A DNA stretch of 23,809 bases. It comes from Betaproteobacteria bacterium. Lineage in GTDB: Bacteria; Pseudomonadota; Gammaproteobacteria; Burkholderiales; SG8-41. The notes under the pieces are model-generated. The model did not search any database. It saw nothing but the letters and a program-made list of their open reading frames with translations, and had not been told where the DNA came from. Both the position numbers and the translations under genes were made by a program. Positions within the stretch are counted from its first letter, which is position 1. Each line of letters opens with the position of its first letter. Location: assembly GCA_023266245.1 (NCBI GenBank), contig JAHFRO010000021.1:1-23809 (forward strand), written 5' to 3'. Of the stretch, positions 1 through 4,956 are shown piece after piece.

Positions 1-163
1 CGCTGACTACGCGGGCGGGGAAATCAGGCCCGATGGCGTGGAGATCGTGGAAGCGCGCTGGTTCGACCCGGCGGAACTGCCCAAGCTGCCGCCAAAGATC
101 AGCATCTCACGGCGGCTCATCGATACGATCTCGGGCAAGCTCGCCCGCGGCGAACCGCTATGA
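1..163 (+). CDS. nudC: NADH pyrophosphatase / NUDIX hydrolase, C-terminal fragment
   Basis: This is the last 53 codons of a gene that begins before the window; the frame opens at base 2 and stops with TGA at 161-163. The segment EIVEARWFDPAELPKLPPK followed by ISISRRLIDT resembles the C-terminal end of NudC, where an EARWF-DELP stretch is followed by PP and ARRLI. NudC enzymes hydrolyse NAD(H) and related dinucleotides, and also remove NAD caps from RNA. The NUDIX box itself lies outside the window, so the substrate class rests on tail similarity only. The gene converges on dnaQ, and an octamer-type inverted repeat starts three bases after its stop. Confidence 0.7.
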   Translation, partial: ADYAGGEIRPDGVEIVEARWFDPAELPKLPPKISISRRLIDTISGKLARGEPL

Positions 164-166
164 CCT

Positions 167-242
167 AACCACAGAGGCACAGAGAAAACACGAACAGAGG
201 TTTCAAATCAGGAAAACTCTGCGCCTCTGTGTCTCTGTGGTG
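167..242. repeat. Octamer-type intergenic inverted repeat (R1)
   Basis: The left arm AACCACAGAGGCACAGAG (167-184) faces the right arm CTCTGTGTCTCTGTGGT (225-241), with a core of about 40 bases that carries a further ACAGAGG / CCTCTGT pair. The unit is CACAGAG plus one variable base, period 8. It fills the space between two convergent stops: the nudC TGA ends three bases before it and the dnaQ TAA lies about eight bases beyond it. Any transcript through it could fold into a long hairpin, so a 3'-end role is possible. This CACAGAG repeat type is widespread in environmental bacterial genomes and is often mistranslated as protein. Confidence 0.85.
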
Positions 243-249
243 AAGATCT

Positions 250-954
250 TTACGCGTTTTGCAGCTTGCGCCAGAGGCAGGCGCCGCCGCTCACCTTGTC
301 GATGTCCTCGAGCTGCTGCGCGTGGGCGGTGAGTTCTTCTTCCGTGGCGCGCACCACGACCAGTTCGAGCTTGCCGTGCACGGCCTCGGCGGTTGCGCCT
401 GACGCGGACGCGCTTTCCACCTCCATGACCAGGCTCTCCTGGCCGCGTGTCATGGCGAGATAGACCTCGGCGAGCAGCTGCGCATCGAGCAGCGCGCCGT
501 GCACGGCGCGCGCCGAATTGTCGATCTGGTAGCGCTCGCACAGCGCATCCAGGCCGTTCTTCTTGCCCGGATGCATGTCTTTCGCCAGGCGCAGCGTGTC
601 GATGACACTTGGGCAGTATTCGGTGACGGGCTTGAGATCCAGCAGGTCGAGCTCGCGGTTGAGAAAGGCGATGTCGAAAGCCGAATTGTGGATGATGAGC
701 TCGGCGCCGCTCACGTAATCGAGGAACTCTTTGACGATCTCGCGGAACCTGGGCTTGTCGCGCAGGAACTCGCTGGTCAGCCCGTGGACCTCGAGCGCGC
801 CCGCCTCGCTCTCGCGCTCGGGATTGAGGTACCGGTGGAAATGGTTGCCGGTGAGCCGGCGGTTGACCAGCTCGACGCCGGCGAGCTCGATGATGCGGTG
901 CCCCAGTTCGGGTTCTAAACCGGTTGTCTCAGTATCCAGGACGATCTGCCGCAT
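250..954 (-). CDS. dnaQ: DNA polymerase III epsilon subunit (3'-5' proofreading exonuclease)
   Basis: This is a 234-residue DEDDh exonuclease that proofreads for the replicative polymerase by removing mispaired 3' nucleotides. All catalytic motifs are visible: Exo I DTETTG (D7, E9), Exo II HNSAFD (D94) and Exo III HGALLD (H152, D157). The length is close to E. coli DnaQ (243). The variable C-terminal part (residues about 180-234) is where family members bind the alpha subunit. It is the last gene of a putative methyltransferase-rnhA-dnaQ cluster read on the minus strand. Its start lies only 10 bases beyond the octamer repeat R2, and I see no Shine-Dalgarno sequence in the short GGTTAAATAAACC leader. 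In E. coli rnhA and dnaQ are divergent, whereas here they are co-directional. Confidence 0.96.
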   Translation of the reverse strand: MRQIVLDTETTGLEPELGHRIIELAGVELVNRRLTGNHFHRYLNPERESEAGALEVHGLTSEFLRDKPRFREIVKEFLDYVSGAELIIHNSAFDIAFLNRELDLLDLKPVTEYCPSVIDTLRLAKDMHPGKKNGLDALCERYQIDNSARAVHGALLDAQLLAEVYLAMTRGQESLVMEVESASASGATAEAVHGKLELVVVRATEEELTAHAQQLEDIDKVSGGACLWRKLQNA

Positions 955-963
955 GGTTTATTT

Positions 964-1048
964 AACCACAGAGACACAGAGGCACAGAGGTGTTTTGCAT
1001 GAAACGCCATTAGTTTCTTTTTCTCCGTGTCTCTGTGCCTCTGTGGTT
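964..1048. repeat. Octamer-type intergenic inverted repeat between rnhA and dnaQ (R2)
   Basis: The left arm (964-990) reads AACCACAGAGACACAGAG and continues with a third unit. The right arm (1025-1048) ends TGTGCCTCTGTGGTT, with a core of about 34 bases between them. It is the same family as R1 and fills almost the whole rnhA-dnaQ spacer. Its outer edge at 1048 is the last base of the rnhA TGA stop (1050-1048), and its other edge lies 10 bases before the dnaQ ATG. As RNA the arms would form a long stem directly upstream of dnaQ, which could attenuate transcription or process the message. Confidence 0.88.
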
Positions 1049-1488
1049 CAAGCTCTTACCGATTCCACGCCGCGATTGGCCAATTCGTCCGCCCGTTCGT
1101 TCCCCTCGTCGCCAGAGTGGCCGCGCACCCATATCCATTCGACGTCGTGGCGCAGGGTAAGCTCGTCGAGCCGGCGCCAGAGACCCTCGTTCTTCACCGG
1201 CTTCTTGTCGGCGGTGCGCCAGCCGCGCTTCTTCCAGTCGTGGATCCAGGCGCTGATCCCCTGCTGCACGTACTGCGAGTCGGTGTGCAGCCGTACGCGG
1301 CAGCCGCGCTTGAGTGATTCCAGAGCGCGGATCACGGCGGTGAGTTCCATGCGATTGTTGGTGGTGTGGGGCTCGCCCCCGAACAGTTCGCGCGTGGTGT
1401 GCCCGTAGCGCAGCAGCGCGCCCCAGCCGCCGATGCCCGGATTGCCCTTGCAGGCGCCGTCGGTGTAGATCTCCACGATCTCCTTCAT
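1048..1488 (-). CDS. rnhA: Ribonuclease HI
   Basis: This 146-residue enzyme cleaves the RNA strand of RNA-DNA hybrids, removing R-loops and primer remnants. The four acidic catalytic positions match family numbering: D10 (YTDGACKGNPG), E48 (NRMELTA), D70 (HTDSQYV) and D134 (NERADELA). H124 lies in the GHSGDEGN loop, and the basic handle region WKKRGW (85-90) is present. Length is typical. The gene lies between the putative methyltransferase gene and dnaQ on the same strand. The TGA stop coincides with the outer edge of repeat R2, so the coding sequence ends exactly where the repeat begins. The start is ATG at 1488. Confidence 0.97.
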   Translation of the reverse strand: MKEIVEIYTDGACKGNPGIGGWGALLRYGHTTRELFGGEPHTTNNRMELTAVIRALESLKRGCRVRLHTDSQYVQQGISAWIHDWKKRGWRTADKKPVKNEGLWRRLDELTLRHDVEWIWVRGHSGDEGNERADELANRGVESVRA

Positions 1489-1493
1489 TAGAA

Positions 1494-1571
1494 CCCGTGA
1501 TTACGCTTGGAACCTGCTCCGCCCTCCGCGGGCGCGGGGTGAGGGGCTCGAATCACGAATCACGATTCACC
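1494..1571. repeat. Heptamer-array element between the methyltransferase gene and rnhA (R3)
   Basis: At 1549-1570 three copies of a 7-base unit (GAATCAC, GAATCAC, GATTCAC) stand in tandem. A degenerate opposite arm, CGTGATTACG, lies at 1496-1505. The core includes a GC-rich stretch with GGGGTGAGGGG just before the heptamers, matching the corresponding part of R9. The heptamers overlap the 3' end of the methyltransferase gene: its final codons GAA TCG TGA are repeat sequence. The inner edge is only six bases upstream of the rnhA ATG. Confidence 0.8.
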
Positions 1572-2330
1572 ACTTACGCCGTTTCGGGCGGTGACGGCGT
1601 CCTCGGGCTGCTGCACCTTCTTCGGCGCCGCGGCGAGGTTGTTCTTCGGTGCCAGGCGATCGCTCCACTTCGGCATGATGAGGCGCAGCCCCCGTACCCG
1701 CTTCACCGCTTCCAGGAAATAGACACCCCCCCCTCGCCCTCCCCCCCAACGGTCGCCCGCGTCCTCCATAAAGGCAAAGCGCTCGAGCCATTTCTGCGTC
1801 GCGCACGGTGGCACGTAGCAGCTCGGCTTGCCGCCCACGATCTCAAGCCCGAGCAGCGCGCACCAGTCCTTGAGCCGCGGCAAGTTGATGAAGCGCCCGT
1901 TCCACGGGTAGTGCTTGCGGCGCTCGAACACGCGCCGGAAACCCCACAGGCTCCACGGATTGAAGCAGGCGATCACCACGTGCGCTTCCGGTAGCAGCAC
2001 GCGCGCCACTTCGCGGAGGATCTGGTGCGGGTTCGCGCTGAATTCGAGCACGTGCGGCAGCACCATCAGGTCGGCGCTGTTGCTCGCGATCGGCAGGTCG
2101 CGGAAGTCCGCCCGCAGCCTCACCGCGCCGGCGATGTCCACACGGAGCCGGAAAGGGATGCGGCTCGCGCGCAGCAGGTCGAGCTCCGGCAGGCCGAGCT
2201 GGAACGCGTTGTAGCCGAACACGTCGGCCACTGCTTTGTCGAAATACGCCTGTTCGCGGCCAAGCAGATACTGCCCGAGCGGCGTGGCGAACCATTCTGG
2301 CGCGTTACGCGGGTGGTCGTGCGTGGACAT
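1560..2330 (-). CDS. Putative SAM-dependent methyltransferase (YafS-like by position)
   Basis: This 256-residue soluble protein resembles class I methyltransferases in its middle: DFRDLPIASNSADLMVLPHV followed by LEFSANPHQILREVARVLLP matches the motif II-III region in which a beta strand and the HVLEF turn precede the helix and RVLxPxG strand. No clear glycine-rich motif I (DxGxGxG) is seen before it; the equivalent position reads LGLPELDLLR. The C-terminal 60 residues are basic and low in complexity. E. coli has an uncharacterised putative methyltransferase, YafS, in the same place between gloB and rnhA, which supports orthology, but the substrate is unknown. The last residues (GES) and the stop codon are repeat R3 sequence. 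The start ATG at 2330 is eight bases downstream of a TATAAA box. Confidence 0.82.
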   Translation of the reverse strand: MSTHDHPRNAPEWFATPLGQYLLGREQAYFDKAVADVFGYNAFQLGLPELDLLRASRIPFRLRVDIAGAVRLRADFRDLPIASNSADLMVLPHVLEFSANPHQILREVARVLLPEAHVVIACFNPWSLWGFRRVFERRKHYPWNGRFINLPRLKDWCALLGLEIVGGKPSCYVPPCATQKWLERFAFMEDAGDRWGGGRGGGVYFLEAVKRVRGLRLIMPKWSDRLAPKNNLAAAPKKVQQPEDAVTARNGVSGES

Positions 2331-2338
2331 GGCCCGAG

Positions 2339-2346
2339 TTTATAAT
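2339..2346. promoter_or_regulatory. Candidate divergent -10 region between the methyltransferase gene and gloB
   Basis: The octamer TTTATAAT reads as TATAAT on the plus strand (2341-2346, towards gloB) and as TATAAA on the minus strand (2344-2339, towards the methyltransferase gene). No good -35 hexamer stands at standard spacing; TTGTGT at 15 bases is the nearest on the minus strand. If used on the minus strand, the transcript would be almost leaderless. The call rests on the -10 match and the position between divergent genes. Confidence 0.35.
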
Positions 2347-2375
2347 CGGCACGAGAAACACACAACAGGAAAGGC

Positions 2376-2491
2376 GTGACTGGTGATTCGTGACTGGTGA
2401 CTGGCTTTAACCCCTTGACCGGCGAATACGGCTTTACGAGTCACGAATCACGAGTCACACTTTTTTTCACCCAAACGAGTCACGAAGCACG
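2376..2491. repeat. Heptamer-array inverted repeat in the gloB 5' region (R4)
   Basis: The left arm (2376-2402) is tandem GTGACTG, GTGATTC, GTGACTG, GTGACTG. The right arm (2437-2458) is GAGTCAC, GAATCAC, GAGTCAC, the approximate reverse complement. A third partial copy (CGAGTCACGAAGCAC) follows at 2475-2489. The core (2403-2436) contains TTGACC at 2415-2420, a possible -35 hexamer pointing to gloB. The element occupies most of the gloB leader region. Period is 7 in both arms. Confidence 0.85.
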
Positions 2492-2501
2492 GATCATATA
2501 T

Positions 2502-3272
2502 ATGAGTTCATTCGAAGTCGTCCCGCTGCGCGCATTCGCCGACAACTACATCTGGACCTTGCGCGACGCGCGCTGCGCGGCGGTGGTGGATGCCGGAGAT
2601 GCGCGGCCAGTGCTCGACTACCTGCGCACCGAGAAACTCGAGCTTGTCGCCGTCATCAACACTCATCATCACGCCGATCACGTCGGCGGCAATGCGGAAC
2701 TGGTGAGGCATTATCGCGTGCCGGTCTATGGGCCCCACGATGAGCGCATCCGGGAGGTGACGCACCGGCTGGCCGACGGGGACCGCGCAACCCTACCCCA
2801 CTTCGGCATCGAGTTCGAGGTGCTGGAGATTCCCGGCCACACGCGCACGCACATCGCTTTCTACGGCGCCGGGATGCTGTTCTGCGGCGACACCTTGTTC
2901 GCGGTGGGCTGCGGCCGGCTGTTCGAAGGCACGCCGCGGCAGATGCACGATTCGCTCGCCAAGCTCATGCGCCTGCCCGATACGACCAGGGTTTACTGCG
3001 GCCATGAGTACACGCTGTCCAACATCCATTTCGCCAAGGCTGCCGACCCCGACAACCAGGCGCTGCACGAGCTCGAAGCGAGGGCGAAGAAGCTGCGCGA
3101 GCGGGACCTGCCAACCCTGCCCTCGGACATCGGCCAGGAGCGGGCGACCAATCCCTTCGTGCGCTGTTCGGAACCCGCGGTGGTGCGCTCGGCCAGCCGC
3201 TATGCGGGCAAGGAACTGAAGGATCCGGTGAGCGTGCTCGCGGCGATCCGAGAGTGGAAGAATAGCTTCTAG
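2502..3272 (+). CDS. gloB: Hydroxyacylglutathione hydrolase (glyoxalase II)
   Basis: This 256-residue metallo-beta-lactamase-fold enzyme hydrolyses S-lactoylglutathione to lactate and glutathione, the second step of methylglyoxal detoxification in the cytoplasm. The binuclear metal site is visible: THHHADH (54-60), the His of PGHTRTH, the Asp of FCGDTLF and the His of YCGHEYT. The C-terminal glutathione-binding segment, ending ...SVLAAIREWKNSF, is complete. I chose ATG 2502 (MSSFEVVPL), where family proteins begin. The open frame runs back to 2397, but that extension is translated repeat R4. No strong ribosome-binding site is seen; GGAT lies seven bases upstream. Adjacency to the methyltransferase, rnhA and dnaQ genes matches the enterobacterial gloB-yafS-rnhA-dnaQ neighbourhood. 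Confidence 0.97.
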   Translation: MSSFEVVPLRAFADNYIWTLRDARCAAVVDAGDARPVLDYLRTEKLELVAVINTHHHADHVGGNAELVRHYRVPVYGPHDERIREVTHRLADGDRATLPHFGIEFEVLEIPGHTRTHIAFYGAGMLFCGDTLFAVGCGRLFEGTPRQMHDSLAKLMRLPDTTRVYCGHEYTLSNIHFAKAADPDNQALHELEARAKKLRERDLPTLPSDIGQERATNPFVRCSEPAVVRSASRYAGKELKDPVSVLAAIREWKNSF

Positions 3273-3354
3273 TGCCGTTCCAACTATTTGTGGCGAATGT
3301 GAGGTTTTTCTCGAATTTTATGACGCTGCGGTCTGATTTTTCAGTGATTTTTGC

Positions 3355-3383
3355 TTGACCGACCGCCCCGGCTTGTTTACCAT
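3355..3383 (+). promoter_or_regulatory. Candidate sigma-70 promoter for the lytic transglycosylase gene
   Basis: TTGACC (3355-3360) is followed after 17 bases by TACCAT (3378-3383), five and four matches to the -35 and -10 consensus. The ATG is at 3420, giving a leader of about 30 bases. The rest of the 147-base gap after gloB (3273-3419) is AT-richer than its surroundings; I see no terminator hairpin in it. Confidence 0.5.
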
Positions 3384-3419
3384 TGCCGGGTTTCTGCGTT
3401 AAACAACCCATCACGACCT

Positions 3420-4808
3420 ATGTACCTGCGTTATTCATTGGTTGGCCTGCTCGCGCTGCTAACGGCAGCCTGCGCCCAGTTGCCGACGACCGGACCCGAC
3501 GCGACCCCCGCGCCGGGGGCGGCGCGTGTCACGGCAACCGACACCGTGGCCGGCACGCTCCCAGAAGCGCTCGTCACGATCCAGACTGCCCAAGCGCCTG
3601 ACGCAACGCCGTCCGCTCCGGCGGCCGCAGTTGAGGCCCCGCCCGCCAACCTGTGGCAGCGCGTCCGCGCGGGCTTCCGGCTGTCCGACATGAACGGCCC
3701 GCTGGTGCGCGAGTGGGAGCAGTGGTACTCGAGCCGCCCGGACTACGTCGCCCGCATGGTGGAGCGCAGCAGCCGCTTCCTCTACCACGTGGTGGAGGAA
3801 GTCGAGCGGCGTAAGATGCCCGCCGAGATCGCGCTGCTGCCGATGATCGAGAGCGCCTACAACCCGCAGGCTTATTCCCGCTCCCATGCCTCCGGCATCT
3901 GGCAGTTCATCCCCTCCACCGGCAAGCTCTACGGGCTGCGCCAGAACTTCTGGTATGACGGGCGGCGCGATGTGCTTGCGGCGACCAACGCCGCGCTCGA
4001 CTATCTGGAGAAACTCCACGGCATGTTCGGCAGCTGGGAGCTCGCGCTCGCCGCCTACAACTGGGGCGAGGGCGCGGTGAGCCGGGCAATCGTCAAGAAC
4101 CAGGCCAGGGGACTGCCTGCCGACTACGAGAGCCTCACCCTGCCGCCGGAAACGCGCAACTACGTGCCCAAGCTGCAGGCGGTGAAGAACATCGTCGCCA
4201 ACCCGGCGCAGTACGGCCTCGAGCTCGCCGACGTCCCGAACCAGCCTTATTTCGCCACCGTCACTACCCGACGCCACATCGACGTCAAGCTCGCCGCCAG
4301 TTTCGCGGAAATGCCGGTCGAGGAATTCCGCTTTCTCAATCCGGCGCACAACAAGCCGGTGATCAAATCCGACGGCAGCGAGACCCTTGTGCTGCCACGA
4401 CACCAGGTCGAAACCTTCCTGCGCAACCTCGAAGCTCACGACCAGCCGCTGGTCACCTGGCAGACCTATACCCTGAAGCGCAATGACCAGCCGGAGAAAA
4501 TAGCCGCCAAGCACGGGATCACTCTCGCCCAATTGAAGGAGATCAACGGCATTACCGGCAAGAAGAAGATCAGAGCGGGGCAGACCCTGCTGGTGCCGCT
4601 GCGCGGCAACTTCGAGCCGAACCTGCCCGACTTGCCGGCGCCCAAGGTGACGCCGGTGCGCCACGCCAGCAAGGGAAATTACAAGCAGGCCTGCACGCGC
4701 AGCGCCGCAGCCAAGACCGCGCAGCGGACAACCACGATCAAGTGCACGACGGCGAAGACCACCCGCCAGCCGCCCAAGCGCGTCAACGTCACGATCCGCG
4801 CCCAGTAG
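3420..4808 (+). CDS. mltD: Membrane-bound lytic murein transglycosylase D-like lipoprotein
   Basis: This 462-residue protein cleaves peptidoglycan glycan strands with formation of 1,6-anhydromuramic ends. Residues 1-18 form a lipoprotein-type signal (MYLRYSLVGLLALLTAAC), with the lipid-modified Cys probably at 18; Thr at -3 is not ideal. An Ala/Pro-rich tether (about 20-75) leads to the SLT domain, whose catalytic Glu is E144 in LPMIESAYNPQAYSRSHASG, followed by GIWQFIPSTG and AAYNWGEGAV. One LysM peptidoglycan-binding domain occupies about 347-393. The C-terminal 50 residues are basic and Thr/Lys-rich with two Cys, unlike a LysM. I chose ATG 3420 rather than the upstream frame extension because it gives the signal peptide at residue 1. 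The gene converges on the ABC operon. Confidence 0.93.
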   Translation: MYLRYSLVGLLALLTAACAQLPTTGPDATPAPGAARVTATDTVAGTLPEALVTIQTAQAPDATPSAPAAAVEAPPANLWQRVRAGFRLSDMNGPLVREWEQWYSSRPDYVARMVERSSRFLYHVVEEVERRKMPAEIALLPMIESAYNPQAYSRSHASGIWQFIPSTGKLYGLRQNFWYDGRRDVLAATNAALDYLEKLHGMFGSWELALAAYNWGEGAVSRAIVKNQARGLPADYESLTLPPETRNYVPKLQAVKNIVANPAQYGLELADVPNQPYFATVTTRRHIDVKLAASFAEMPVEEFRFLNPAHNKPVIKSDGSETLVLPRHQVETFLRNLEAHDQPLVTWQTYTLKRNDQPEKIAAKHGITLAQLKEINGITGKKKIRAGQTLLVPLRGNFEPNLPDLPAPKVTPVRHASKGNYKQACTRSAAAKTAQRTTTIKCTTAKTTRQPPKRVNVTIRAQ

Positions 4809-4907
4809 GGTCCGGTTGGGGTATCTCAAGCCTGGCGCTAACGCAGTCAATCAAACAGACCGCGTCGGCAAGTTGGTAAACGCCTTGCGCAAATCCCTCA
4901 AAAGCCG

Positions 4908-4956
4908 GTGTGACTGACTCGAGTTATGGGGTTTTAGGTCGAGTCACGAGTCACGC
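4908..4956. repeat. Short heptamer-type inverted repeat at the 3' end of the ABC ATPase gene (R5)
   Basis: The right arm (4939-4956) is TCGAGTCACGAGTCACGC, two GAGTCAC heptamers. The left arm GTGTGACTGACTCGA (4908-4922) is an imperfect reverse complement whose inner eight bases, TGACTCGA / TCGAGTCA, pair perfectly. The loop is 16 bases. The TGA stop of the minus-strand ATPase gene (4953-4951) is part of the outer heptamer. The element lies in the convergent gap 4809-4950 and may serve both genes as an RNA 3'-end hairpin. The remainder of that gap (4809-4907) holds nothing I recognise. Confidence 0.72.

Noticed and set aside
33..332. Small open frame translating repeat R1 into LCVSVV-type peptide
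   Set aside because: Typical artefact of the CACAGAG repeat; no ribosome-binding site, and it overlaps the nudC tail and the dnaQ end.
731..1408. 225-codon plus-strand frame through R2
   Set aside because: Joins antisense of dnaQ, repeat sequence and antisense of rnhA; not a gene.
2376..2491. Possible CRISPR-like array
   Set aside because: Units are 7 bases in direct contact, without spacers of constant length and without cas genes nearby.
2397..2501. Earlier start for gloB
   Set aside because: The extension is repeat R4 in translation; GloB proteins begin at the chosen methionine.
3459..4850. 463-codon minus-strand open frame opposite mltD
   Set aside because: No recognisable domain; the plus strand has the signal peptide, SLT and LysM domains.
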